Of a DNA stretch of 36,943 bases, positions 15,703 to 23,727 are shown piece after piece (position 1 is the first letter of the stretch; every line of letters starts with the position of its first letter). The notes beneath the pieces were generated by a model. The model had not been told where the DNA came from and searched no databases. It worked only from the letters and a program-made list of their open reading frames with translations. The position numbers and the translations under genes are program-made. Source of the DNA: Pseudoselenomonas ruminantium (GTDB lineage Bacteria; Bacillota; Negativicutes; Selenomonadales; Selenomonadaceae); contig SVCA01000016.1 of assembly GCA_015058625.1 (NCBI GenBank), positions 1 through 36,943 on the forward strand, given 5' to 3'.

Positions 15703-16902
15703 TTACCAGATAAAGAGACCGGCAATACCTGCAGACAGCAGGGAAACCAGAATACCGGACAGCAGCATATAGGCTACGTTGCGGGAGATGAGTTCGTTCT
15801 TGTCATCATCCACCATGCTCTTGAAGCAGCCGATAATCATACCGAGCGTTGCAAAGTTGGCAAAGGAAGTGACGAATACGGTCAGCACGCCCTGCATATG
15901 ACGGCTGAAGGTTGCGAGCGTATCCTGAACGCTCAGCATAACGACGAACTCGTTGGTCACGAGCTTCGTGCCCATGTACTGTGCCAGCTGGAAAGCTTCC
16001 CCGCTCTCCAGACCCATGAGCCAGGCAAAGGGGAACATGATGCAGCCCAGGATGTTCTCCAGGGTAATAGCCGGATGAATCAGCACCAGCAGCATATCGA
16101 TGAGTTTTGCCAGTGCCACAAACGCGATAACGTTAGCACAGATAATCAGCACCAGACGGCCGGCGTTCAGAATGCTGTTGCCCAGGAAGGAGAAGAATGG
16201 CTCCTTCTCTTCGCTGCCTTCACCTACAGTAGCTACCGTATCTTCCGATTCCTTAATCTTCACCGGGTGCAGAATGTTGGTGACAATCAAAGCATTGATG
16301 ACGTTCAACGGAATAGCCGTCAGAATGAATTCGCCGGGCATCATCTTGATGTAAATGCCCACCATAGCCGCCGTGATGCAGCTCATGGACATCATGGCCA
16401 GCGTCAGGCAGCGGTCAGCCTTCATGCGCTTGAGCTGGAGGCTCGATACAGCCAGGGCTTCCGTGTTGCCAAGGAACATCATTTCGATCGCAAAGAAGGA
16501 TTCAAACTTCGGTGCACGGGTCAGGAAGGCCAGCACCTTGCCTACCCATTTGATGATAAAGGGCAGTACCCCGATATAGGTCAGGATATCGAACATCGGC
16601 ACAACCAGCAGGATTGGCAGCAGAGCCGAAGTAAAGAAGTTCATCTGCGGCACATGTACCCAGTCCGGGAAAGCGAACGCGATACCTTCATAAGCTACGC
16701 TGACCAGCCAGTTAAAACCGGCAGCAGCGGCGATGATAATTTCACGGCCAATAGAAAAGGACGTCAGGAACCAGGCCAAAAATACATTAAGTGCTAAAAG
16801 CGCACCCACACAGCGCCACTGAATGGATTTTCGCTTCTTCGACAGCAAGACACCAATGGCTACAAAGACAAAGATGCCAATAAGGTTTACTACTAAATAC
16901 AT
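15703..16902 (-). CDS. nupC: NupC-type concentrative nucleoside transporter
   Basis: A 399-residue inner-membrane protein with about ten hydrophobic segments and the CNT core: a first helix LVVNLIGIFVFVAIGVLLSKK, then EMMFLGNTEALAVSSLQLKR and MSMSCITAAMVGIYIKM, and late LESGEAFQLAQYMGTKLVTNE with FANFATLGMIIGCFK. It imports nucleosides with H+ or Na+. AGGGGA lies 7 nt before the ATG. It is last in the salvage cluster deoC-deoB-pdp-cdd on the same strand but has its own promoter region with a palindromic operator, so it can be induced with the catabolic genes. Confidence 0.93.
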   Translation of the reverse strand: MYLVVNLIGIFVFVAIGVLLSKKRKSIQWRCVGALLALNVFLAWFLTSFSIGREIIIAAAAGFNWLVSVAYEGIAFAFPDWVHVPQMNFFTSALLPILLVVPMFDILTYIGVLPFIIKWVGKVLAFLTRAPKFESFFAIEMMFLGNTEALAVSSLQLKRMKADRCLTLAMMSMSCITAAMVGIYIKMMPGEFILTAIPLNVINALIVTNILHPVKIKESEDTVATVGEGSEEKEPFFSFLGNSILNAGRLVLIICANVIAFVALAKLIDMLLVLIHPAITLENILGCIMFPFAWLMGLESGEAFQLAQYMGTKLVTNEFVVMLSVQDTLATFSRHMQGVLTVFVTSFANFATLGMIIGCFKSMVDDDKNELISRNVAYMLLSGILVSLLSAGIAGLFIW

Positions 16903-16932
16903 GATTCATTCCCCTTTAGAGATTTGTACTTC

Positions 16933-16969
16933 CATGTCCTAAGAGTTAATCATAGGACATGTGTCCTAT
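16933..16969. promoter_or_regulatory. Operator array at the nupC promoter
   Basis: Three copies of one half-site lie in a row: CATGTCCTA (16933-16941), TAGGACATG (16953-16961) and GTGTCCTAT (16961-16969). The middle copy forms a tight palindrome with the third (ATAGGACATGTGTCCTAT) and a spaced inverted repeat with the first. A TATGAT -10 candidate (16949-16954, minus strand) lies within the array, so binding would block transcription. The regulator is not in the window. Confidence 0.6.
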
Positions 16970-17001
16970 TTTCGCACAAATCTGGTGTTTTTGTCAATAT
17001 A

Positions 17002-17397
<396 letters not shown>

Positions 17398-17426
17398 TCA
17401 ATACATAATTATTTGACAATTTATTG

Positions 17427-17556
17427 GGAAGCCCGCCCCTTGAGGGGAAGGTGTCAGCCATAAGGCTGACGGATGAGGTGGAAACGCTCAATTGGCCAAT
17501 CATCACCTCATCCACCGCTAACGCGGTCCCCCTTCCCCAAAGGGGAAGGCTTTTCC
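17427..17556. repeat. ~130-bp palindromic repeat element (REP/MITE-like)
   Basis: A fully nested palindrome between pdp and cdd. From the ends inward: GGAAGCC-like ends, CCCCTTGAGGGGAAGG against CCTTCCCCAAAGGGG, side hairpins GTCAGCC/GGCTGAC and ACCGC/GCGGT, central arms GGATGAGGTG (17471-17480) and CACCTCATCC (17504-17513), and the palindrome ATTGGCCAAT at the centre. Elements with GGGGAAGG and GGATGAGG arms recur in many Firmicute genomes. It is probably transcribed within the salvage mRNA. Confidence 0.75.
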
Positions 17557-18879
17557 TTAGTATTTTTCTACTTTATCTTTTTCCACGCGGGCATAAACCA
17601 GCGGTTTCTTTTCCGGAGCGGCAGAACCGATAACCACGGATTTGCGGTAGAGGTCTTCAGCACCTTTAAGCGCCGTTTCCTTGGATGTATAGAGGGTAAC
17701 GAGAACATCGCCCTTCTTCACCGCGTCACCATACTTCTTATGAAGCATAAGGCCGGCGGAGAAGTCGATATCGCTTTCCTTCGTTTCGCGGCCAGCGCCT
17801 AAGATAACGGACATTTCGCCGATGGCTTCGGCGTTCATCTTCGTGATGAAGCCGTCTTCCTCAGCCTTGATTTCGGCCTTGAACGGAGCCTGGGCAAACT
17901 TGCTGTAGTCGCGCAGTACGCTGTCGTCGCCGCCCTGTTCCTTGACCATCGTGCAGAAGGTTTCAAACGCAGAACCATCTGCAATGGCTTTTTCGGCCAG
18001 CTTGCGGCATTCATCCGGGTCGCCTTTGCCCACGAGATAGAGCATGTTGGCGGCCAGCTGCAGGGATACTTCCGTGAGGTCAGCCGGGCCATGTCCCTTC
18101 AAGACATCCATGGATTCGATAACTTCGAGGCTGTTGCCGATGCCAAGGCCCAGCGGCGTATCCATATCGGTAATGAGCGCTACCGTGCGGCGGCCTGCGC
18201 CTTCACCAATAGCCACCATGGTCTGCGCCAGTTTAATGGAATCATCCAGCGTCTTCATGAACGCACCGCTGCCGGTTTTGACATCAAGCAGGATGCAGTC
18301 GCTGCCTGCGGCCAGCTTCTTGCTCATGATGGAAGACGCAATCAGGGGGATACTGTCAACCGTTGCCGTTACATCGCGCAGGGCATAGAGCTTCTTGTCG
18401 GCAGGGGCAAGGTTGCCGGACTGGCCAATCAGGCTGATACCGCATTTATTGACCGTATCGAAGAATTCCTTGCGGTCAAGGGCCGTCTTGTAGCCGGGGA
18501 TGGATTCGAGCTTGTCCACCGTACCGCCGGTATGACCAAGGCCGCGGCCGCTCATCTTGGCCACCTTGCCGCCGCAGGCTGCGACAATCGGGCCGACAAT
18601 CAAGGTCGTCTTATCGCCGACACCGCCCGTGGAATGCTTATCTACCTTTTTGCCCGCAATCGCGGAGAGGTCAATCATATCGCCAGATTTTGCCATCACC
18701 ATCGTCAGCTGGGTGATTTCATGGTCCGTCATGCCATTGAACCAAATCGCCATCAGCATGGAGGACATCTGGTAGTCAGGGATTTGCCCCTTGACATAGC
18801 CATCAATCATGAACTGGATTTCTTCATCCGTCAGAACCTCACCGTGTTTTTTCTTGGTAATCAGGTCGTACATTCTCAT
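17557..18879 (-). CDS. pdp: Pyrimidine-nucleoside phosphorylase
   Basis: A 440-residue enzyme that splits uridine, deoxyuridine or thymidine with phosphate to free base and (deoxy)ribose 1-phosphate. Family signatures include KHSTGGVGDKTTLIVGP (about residues 81-97), SGRGLGHTGGT and the phosphate/sugar loop LDVKTGSGAFM. The C-terminal alpha/beta domain (about 345-440) is complete. Full length matches Pdp/DeoA; bifunctional Pdp is the usual Firmicute form. AGAGG lies 9 nt before the ATG at 18879, 24 nt after the deoB stop, so one operon. Its sugar product goes to DeoB. Confidence 0.95.
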   Translation of the reverse strand: MRMYDLITKKKHGEVLTDEEIQFMIDGYVKGQIPDYQMSSMLMAIWFNGMTDHEITQLTMVMAKSGDMIDLSAIAGKKVDKHSTGGVGDKTTLIVGPIVAACGGKVAKMSGRGLGHTGGTVDKLESIPGYKTALDRKEFFDTVNKCGISLIGQSGNLAPADKKLYALRDVTATVDSIPLIASSIMSKKLAAGSDCILLDVKTGSGAFMKTLDDSIKLAQTMVAIGEGAGRRTVALITDMDTPLGLGIGNSLEVIESMDVLKGHGPADLTEVSLQLAANMLYLVGKGDPDECRKLAEKAIADGSAFETFCTMVKEQGGDDSVLRDYSKFAQAPFKAEIKAEEDGFITKMNAEAIGEMSVILGAGRETKESDIDFSAGLMLHKKYGDAVKKGDVLVTLYTSKETALKGAEDLYRKSVVIGSAAPEKKPLVYARVEKDKVEKY

Positions 18880-18903
18880 CAGAAACAGCCTCTTTTCTAA
18901 AGT

Positions 18904-20085
18904 TTAATCTTTAATAAAGCGCGGGAGCAGGCTCTCGCCCTTGGTTTTCAGGTCGCAGTCAAACATATCGGAAATGGTGGCGCCAATCATAGCAAAGGTG
19001 GGATACGTGCCCAGATTTACGCCTTCCTTGACATGCTTGCCGTAAATCAGCAGGGGTATGTATTCGCGGGTATGGTCGGTGCCAGGAGCGCCGGGGTCAC
19101 AACCGTGGTCAGCCGTAATCATGAGCACATCATCATCGCGCATCTTGGCCATGAACTCACCGAGCTGCTTGTCAAATACCGTTGCGGCATTTGCATAACC
19201 GTCAATATCGCGGCGATGGCCATACTGCATATCGAAATCCACGAGATTTACAAAGCACAGACCTTCAAAGTCTTCATCCATCACCTTGAGCGTCTTTTCC
19301 ATGCCATCCACGTTGTCCTTGTTGATACCTAAGGAACGGCTGACGTTTCTGCCCGCAAAGATATCGGAAATCTTGCCTACGCCAATGGTATCGAGCCCCT
19401 TGCGGCGCAGAGCGTCCATCATGGTATCGCCCGTGGGGTCAAGGGAGAAGTCGTGACGGCGGGAAGTGCGGGTGTAATTGGGGTATTCCCCCACATACGG
19501 ACGAGCAATAACGCGCCCTACGCCATGCTCACCCTGCAAAATTTCGCGCGCCGTCTTGCAGTAGCCATAGAGTTCATCCACCGGAACATCGGCTTCATTG
19601 GCGGCAATCTGGAATACACTGTCAGCGGAGGTGTAAACAATCAGTCCGCCGGTCTTTTCCTGTTCCTGACCGTAATCATGGATAACAGCCGTGCCGGAGT
19701 ACGGCTTGTTGCAAAGAATCTTCTTGCCGAAAGCCTTTTCAAGCTTTGCAATGAGGTCAGCCGGGAAGCCATCCGGATAGGTCGGCATGGGACGCTCGGA
19801 CACGATGCCCGCAATTTCCCAATGGCCCGTGGTCGTATCCTTGCCGCGGGAAAGCTCACGCAAGCGGGCAAAGGAGCCCAGCGGCTTTTCCACCGGCTCG
19901 CCGCAGCCTACACCATCAATATTAAAGAGGCCCAGCTTCTTCATATTCGGCGTGTCGTATTTCGAAGAACCCACAATGGATTTTAAGGTGTTGCAAACGC
20001 CATCGCCAAAGTCAGCCGCATCCGGTTCCTGACCAATGCCGTAGCTGTCCAAAACGATAACAAACGCTCTTTTGAACTTGCCCAT
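18904..20085 (-). CDS. deoB: Phosphopentomutase
   Basis: A 393-residue alkaline-phosphatase-fold enzyme that interconverts (deoxy)ribose 1- and 5-phosphate. Metal ligands are visible in VLDSYGIGQEPDA (Asp13 region), the phosphothreonine loop GKDTTTGHWE, and ITADHGCDPGAPGTDHTRE near the C-terminus. Full length for DeoB. Its ATG overlaps the deoC stop by one base (TAATG), which indicates translational coupling. Its product, deoxyribose 5-phosphate, is the DeoC substrate, so gene order mirrors the pathway in reverse. Confidence 0.97.
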   Translation of the reverse strand: MGKFKRAFVIVLDSYGIGQEPDAADFGDGVCNTLKSIVGSSKYDTPNMKKLGLFNIDGVGCGEPVEKPLGSFARLRELSRGKDTTTGHWEIAGIVSERPMPTYPDGFPADLIAKLEKAFGKKILCNKPYSGTAVIHDYGQEQEKTGGLIVYTSADSVFQIAANEADVPVDELYGYCKTAREILQGEHGVGRVIARPYVGEYPNYTRTSRRHDFSLDPTGDTMMDALRRKGLDTIGVGKISDIFAGRNVSRSLGINKDNVDGMEKTLKVMDEDFEGLCFVNLVDFDMQYGHRRDIDGYANAATVFDKQLGEFMAKMRDDDVLMITADHGCDPGAPGTDHTREYIPLLIYGKHVKEGVNLGTYPTFAMIGATISDMFDCDLKTKGESLLPRFIKD

Positions 20086-20744
20086 TACTTATCCACCTCG
20101 TCTTTCAGCACTTTCACCGCTGCGCTAGCGCCCAGACGCGTGCAGCCTGCTTCGATAAAGCCTTCCATTTCCTCGCGGGTATGAATGCCGCCCGCAGCCT
20201 TCATCTGTACACCCTCACCGATATGTTCCTTAAAGAGTTTGATATCTTCAAGGGTTGCACCCTTAGAACCAAAGCCCGTAGAAGTCTTGATAAAATCTGC
20301 GCCAGCTTCCGTTACGCACTTGCAGGCGGCGATTTTTTCTTCTTCCGTCAGGAAGCAGGTTTCCACGATAACCTTGAGCACGCGCTCGCCGCACAGGCGC
20401 TTGAGTGCACGGATTTCCTCGGTAACGTATTCCGTTTCGCCGGCCTTTAACATACCGATATTGATGACCATATCGATTTCTTCGGCACCATCGGCCAGAG
20501 CCTGTGCCGTTTCAGCAATCTTGGCCGCCGTGTTGCAGTTGCCGTTCGGGAAACCAACTACGGTTGCGATTTTGAGCTTGTCACCGTAATTCTCCCGAAT
20601 CTTCGTGATGAAACAAGAAGGAATCATAACCGTAGCGGTGTGATACTTCACAGCCTCCTCGCAGATTCCCTTTATATCCGCCCAAGTAGCCGTCTGCTTG
20701 AGCAGAGTATGGTCAACCTTGGACAAAATTTCCTGTGCGTTCAT
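20085..20744 (-). CDS. deoC: Deoxyribose-phosphate aldolase
   Basis: A 219-residue class I aldolase splitting 2-deoxyribose 5-phosphate to acetaldehyde and glyceraldehyde 3-phosphate. Schiff-base Lys153 is in FIKTSTGFG, the partner Lys182 in QMKAAGGIHT, and Asp91 in EEIDMVINIG. The start at 20744 is fixed by AGGAGG 7 nt upstream; the open frame runs 16 codons further with no better site. First gene of the deoC-deoB-pdp operon, downstream of an operator-like palindrome. Confidence 0.97.
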   Translation of the reverse strand: MNAQEILSKVDHTLLKQTATWADIKGICEEAVKYHTATVMIPSCFITKIRENYGDKLKIATVVGFPNGNCNTAAKIAETAQALADGAEEIDMVINIGMLKAGETEYVTEEIRALKRLCGERVLKVIVETCFLTEEEKIAACKCVTEAGADFIKTSTGFGSKGATLEDIKLFKEHIGEGVQMKAAGGIHTREEMEGFIEAGCTRLGASAAVKVLKDEVDK

Positions 20745-20803
20745 TGTATAGCCTCCTAGCTTAAAACCCGTGGGAACATCTCTTTGTCCCATTTGTTGTT
20801 CTT

Positions 20804-20864
20804 ATTGTATCGCAATTTGTCGCACAATAAAAGGACACATGACTCTATGTGTCCTCTTTATTGT
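20804..20864 (-). promoter_or_regulatory. deoC promoter with palindromic operator
   Basis: TACAAT (20804-20809, minus strand) is the -10. A near-perfect 17-bp inverted repeat, ACAATAAAAGGACACAT (20824-20840) against ATGTGTCCTCTTTATTGT (20847-20864), covers the -35 region. It shares ATGTGTCCT with the nupC operator. It could also act as a terminator, having T-rich flanks on both strands, but there is no gene upstream on this strand that needs one. Confidence 0.6.
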
Positions 20865-20922
20865 ATAAGATTATTCAGCGATATGAATTACCAATATTTA
20901 TGATGATTGTCACAGCTCAGTT

Positions 20923-21119
20923 GGGGCGGAGGTGGTAATACTTTTCGCCGTTGCACTAAATGACCCACAAGCTGGTGTAGGGGCTTTTTAGTTACCTGCG
21001 CCGGGCAAGACCGGCGGCGCGTATGTTCAGCCCAGTGTTTAGTCTGTGCCGTTTGTGGGTCAGTCCTCACTTCGTTCGGACAGTCGTTCCACGGCGAAAA
21101 GCATCACCACCTCCGCCCT
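20923..21119. repeat. ~200-bp nested palindrome, element 1
   Basis: Outer arms of 28 bp (20923-20950 and 21092-21119; GGGGCGGAGGTGG start) pair with about three mismatches. Inside, TGACCCACAA (20961-20970) pairs with TTGTGGGTCA (21053-21062), and a hairpin with stem GTCC/GGAC carries an 11-nt loop TCACTTCGTTC (21067-21077). No convincing coding frame. With element 2 it fills most of the 718-bp gap upstream of deoC. Confidence 0.8.
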
Positions 21120-21227
21120 AAGCGATGTCCTTATCAGTCGTCATTTTCGTGGTGACAAGCCACAAGTACATCGATGTTCTTGTTACGGGAGCAACGAGTT
21201 CGTGGCAAATGCCTAATCCGCAACTTT

Positions 21228-21420
21228 GGGCGGACGGGGGAGTGATTTTTCTGTAGGGAGCGACTGCCTGAGCGCAGTGAAGGCCGGCCCCAAGAGAACA
21301 AAGCTAAGCAAACACGCTGAAAGCAGCGCCGCTGGCCTGCCCGACGCAGGTAACTGGACAACTCTATTTCGCGAGGGGGTCGTTTAGCGGAAAACAGAAA
21401 AAACACTCCCCCGTTTGCCC
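21228..21420. repeat. ~200-bp nested palindrome, element 2
   Basis: Outer arms of 27 bp (21228-21254 and 21394-21420), sharing GGGGGAGTG and TTTTTCTGT, pair with few mismatches. A hairpin GCCT/AGGC holds an 11-nt loop GAGCGCAGTGA (21270-21280), the reverse-strand version of the loop in element 1. The 108 bp between the two elements contain a further 22-bp palindrome (21162-21183, centre ATCGAT). Confidence 0.8.
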
Positions 21421-21462
21421 CGAACAACGCATGAACGGAATATCTTTAGCACGAACTAACCA

Positions 21463-22002
21463 TTAGGACAGCTCTTTCCCCTCTGCCAAGCGAGCCTCGT
21501 ACTCCCGGTCAAGTATCCCCAGTATCACGAGATTCTCATACTTCCCATTGGTGATAATGGTTTCGCGAATCAATCCTTCCCGCACCATACCTTCCGACTC
21601 ATAAAGGTGCAGGGCCCGCTCATTATAATCCTTGCAATCCAGCCAGGCACGATGGAATTTTTTCATCGCAAAGCACCACTTCTTGATGAGCTGCATGGCC
21701 TCATGCCCATAGCCCATCCCCTTCTTGGCGATAATCACATGCGTCCATTCCATTTCCCTGGCCTCGGTCTTAAGCCCCGCCACGAGAAAATAGCCCACCG
21801 GCTCGCCAGTTGCCACTTCCTCTACAATCACATCCATAGAGGCTTCGCCCCTCGTGACGATGTTAGTATGAAAATCCCGGTCAAAGGGCACGATATAAGG
21901 CAGATTATCTTCGGCGTATTCTAAATCGATAATAAAATCCAGGTCTTTTTCCGTGGCTTTCCGCAGGCGCAGGCGGGGCCCCGCTATCAAAATATCAGAC
22001 AT
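21463..22002 (-). CDS. GNAT N-acetyltransferase (RimJ/RimL type)
   Basis: A 179-residue acetyltransferase. It opens LRLRKATEKDLDFIIDLEYA, typical of the RimJ/RimL/SpeG group; the acetyl-CoA loop is in VIIAKKGMGYGHEAMQLIKK (about residues 91-110), and NERALHLYESEGMVREGLIR follows. The substrate could be a protein N-terminus, an amino sugar or a polyamine; sequence does not decide. AAGGGGG lies 6 nt before the ATG. It stands alone between the palindrome region and the divergent mscS gene. Confidence 0.85.
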   Translation of the reverse strand: MSDILIAGPRLRLRKATEKDLDFIIDLEYAEDNLPYIVPFDRDFHTNIVTRGEASMDVIVEEVATGEPVGYFLVAGLKTEAREMEWTHVIIAKKGMGYGHEAMQLIKKWCFAMKKFHRAWLDCKDYNERALHLYESEGMVREGLIRETIITNGKYENLVILGILDREYEARLAEGKELS

Positions 22003-22039
22003 AAAATCCCCCTTACTGTTTTTTTTCAGCTACATATAG

Positions 22040-22045
22040 TATAAT
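22040..22045 (+). promoter_or_regulatory. -10 box upstream of mscS
   Basis: A perfect TATAAT in TAGTATAATAAG, about 58 nt before the mscS start. The -35 region is only a T-run, so an activator or a weak promoter is likely. Confidence 0.4.
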
Positions 22046-22102
22046 AAGAGGGATTTTTTTATTCAAGCCCTAACCAAATTGCAGCATTGAGGAGGAATCG
22101 CC

Positions 22103-23167
22103 TTGCATACAATAGAATGGATAAACCACCTTAACTGGAGCAACATACTGGACATGCTTATTCTGCCCGGCTGTATTTTACTCGTGGCCCTGACGGTCGG
22201 CATAACCCTGAACCGCATGATTCATCGCCGTATCATGCGCCATCTGACGGTGGAGGAAGCCACTTGGCAATACATCTTCATCCATGCGCTCAAGGGTGTC
22301 CCCATCTCCCTCTGTCTTGTGGTCGGCCTTTACTGGATTGTCAACACGATCGACATCATCGAACCTCTGGCACGAGTTTTTTCCTATGTTCTCTTTACGG
22401 TGATTATCCTCACCATCACCCGGGTTATCGCCCGTACCGTCAACGGGGTCATCGATATGCAAATCGAGCGCTCCCAGAAGGCAATGCCCAAGACCACGCT
22501 TCTGAACGCCATCGTCAACGGCATCATCTACGCCATGGGCATTCTGGTCGTGCTCCAATATTACGGCATTTCCATCGCCCCCATCCTCACCGCTTTGGGT
22601 GTCGGTGGTATGGCCGTGGCACTAGCCTTGCAGGAAACGCTCGCCAATATCTTCTCCGGCCTGCACCTCATCCTGTCCAAGCAGCTGCGCCTTGGTGACT
22701 ACATTCATCTAAGCTCCGGCGAGGAAGGCCGCGTCACGGACATCACCTGGCGTTTCACCACCATCGTCCCCGTTGGTAACGGCAATATGGTCGTCATTCC
22801 GAATCAAAAAATCGCCTCCTCCATCATCACGAACTACAGTATGCCCTGCCACGATATCGTCATCAAAATTCCCGTGGGCGTGGCCTATGACAGCGATTTG
22901 CAAAAGGTGGAAGATGTAACTTTAGAGGTTGCCCGTCAGGTGCTCACCGACCTCAATGAAAAACTGGATGCCGACCGTCAGCCCGCCGTCCGTTTCTACA
23001 ACTTTGGCGAGTCCAGCATCGACTTCAACGTGCTCCTGCACTCCGCCCGCTTTGATGACCAGTTCCGCCTCAAGCACGAATTCATCAAAGCGCTGACCGC
23101 CAGATTCCGTCAGGAAGGCATCGAAATCCCCTTCCCGATTCGGACCATCGTTCAGCAGACAAACTAA
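22103..23167 (+). CDS. mscS: MscS-family mechanosensitive channel
   Basis: A 354-residue inner-membrane channel that opens on membrane tension to release solutes. Several N-terminal helices (about residues 15-120) precede the pore-lining helix GVGGMAVALALQETLANIFSG (written in parts: GVGGMAVALALQ, ETLANIFSG), then the conserved beta domain RLGDYIHLSSGEEGRV, ITWRFTTIVP and VVIPNQKIASS. A C-terminal alpha/beta domain ends FPIRTIVQQ. The start is TTG at 22103: AGGAGG lies 7 nt upstream, and the next in-frame ATG would remove much of the first helix. Monocistronic, ended by a strong terminator. Confidence 0.93.
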   Translation: MHTIEWINHLNWSNILDMLILPGCILLVALTVGITLNRMIHRRIMRHLTVEEATWQYIFIHALKGVPISLCLVVGLYWIVNTIDIIEPLARVFSYVLFTVIILTITRVIARTVNGVIDMQIERSQKAMPKTTLLNAIVNGIIYAMGILVVLQYYGISIAPILTALGVGGMAVALALQETLANIFSGLHLILSKQLRLGDYIHLSSGEEGRVTDITWRFTTIVPVGNGNMVVIPNQKIASSIITNYSMPCHDIVIKIPVGVAYDSDLQKVEDVTLEVARQVLTDLNEKLDADRQPAVRFYNFGESSIDFNVLLHSARFDDQFRLKHEFIKALTARFRQEGIEIPFPIRTIVQQTN

Positions 23168-23201
23168 CCACCATACACTGGCGTCCAAGGAAGGGCGCCC
23201 G

Positions 23202-23290
23202 CTATCCACAAATTACCTTCATGGCAATCTGTGGATAATTTTTTTTGCGCCTTTGGCGCGGGCTTCATGCGGCAATTTCCTTGTGGATAA
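23202..23290. promoter_or_regulatory. Cluster of three DnaA boxes
   Basis: Two perfect DnaA boxes (TTATCCACA, read on the minus strand) lie at 23230-23238 and 23282-23290; a one-mismatch box CTATCCACA lies at 23202-23210. The first two form the mscS terminator stem, so that pair may owe its form to the hairpin. The third is free of it and close to the nrd promoter. Confidence 0.5.
23203..23246 (+). terminator. Terminator after mscS
   Basis: TATCCACA-ATTACC pairs with GGCAAT-TGTGGATA (23203-23237) across a TTCAT loop, followed by eight T (23239-23246). Confidence 0.8.
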
Positions 23291-23303
23291 CTCCGTGCAT
23301 AAA

Positions 23304-23353
23304 CACCTATATATAGTATTTCTATTGACTATGAGCCATACATATTGTATAAT
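23304..23353 (+). promoter_or_regulatory. nrd promoter with two NrdR-like boxes
   Basis: TTGACT (23325-23330), a 17-nt spacer and TATAAT (23348-23353) form a strong promoter. Box 1 (23304-23319) has the full NrdR core CTATATATAG; box 2 (23335-23350, ATACATATTGTAT core) matches 8 of 10 core positions. Box starts are 31 bp apart, three helical turns, the usual NrdR spacing. NrdR represses ribonucleotide reductase genes when (d)ATP is high. Confidence 0.65.
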
Positions 23354-23433
23354 TTGCTTACATTCACCACTTATTGTGGTTATACTTAAACACACCCCAA
23401 CGGGTCTTATAAATTAAAGGATAGGTGATTATC

Positions 23434-23721
23434 ATGATGGTAAATGATGTAGCAGTAACTGTTGATGGTCTCAGCGATGTAACCGAGGCAGAAATCGCCC
23501 AGTATATTGGTTATGTAGAAGAACAGACCAACGAAAGGGTCAACGAACTGACCCTGACCCCTGCAGCTGACGGCCAGATTCATTTGGACTATGTACTCCA
23601 GCCGCAGAAGTTCGAGCGCATCCGCCGCATTACCGGCTACCTCGTCGGTACGATTGACCGCTGGAACAACGCCAAGCGCGCCGAGGAACATGACCGCGTA
23701 AAACACACGGTTATGCACTAA
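23434..23721 (+). CDS. Small protein with an NrdD C-terminal-tail-like motif
   Basis: A 95-residue soluble protein. The first half (MMVNDVAVTVDGLSDVTEAE to LTLTPAADG) is unlike any family I know. The end, FERIRRITGYLVGTIDRWNN then AKRAEEHDRVKH, closely resembles the C-terminal tail of anaerobic ribonucleotide reductase NrdD (RVxGYL...RWNxxKxxExxDRVKH). The catalytic barrel and the glycyl-radical site are absent. It is 6 nt upstream of nrdG and behind NrdR-like boxes, so a role with the class III reductase is likely. AGGTG lies 6 nt before the ATG at 23434. A relic or a regulatory partner are both possible. Confidence 0.65.
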   Translation: MMVNDVAVTVDGLSDVTEAEIAQYIGYVEEQTNERVNELTLTPAADGQIHLDYVLQPQKFERIRRITGYLVGTIDRWNNAKRAEEHDRVKHTVMH

Positions 23722-23727
23722 GCCAAA

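Noticed and set aside
15898..16797. Long plus-strand open frame (299 codons)
   Set aside because: Antisense to nupC; His/Gln-rich without any domain pattern.
18091..18900. Long plus-strand open frame (269 codons)
   Set aside because: Antisense to pdp; shadow of GC-rich codon bias.
20824..20864. Palindrome read purely as an intrinsic terminator
   Set aside because: No gene upstream on the minus strand needs it, and it overlaps the deoC -35 and shares a half-site with nupC; an operator fits better, though both roles are possible.
20888..21427. Two small minus-strand frames within the palindrome region
   Set aside because: They run through the hairpin arms, lack ribosome sites, and their composition follows the repeats.
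23202..23290. Replication origin based on DnaA boxes
   Set aside because: Only three boxes, no AT-rich unwinding tract with repeats, and no dnaA/dnaN nearby; promoter control is simpler.
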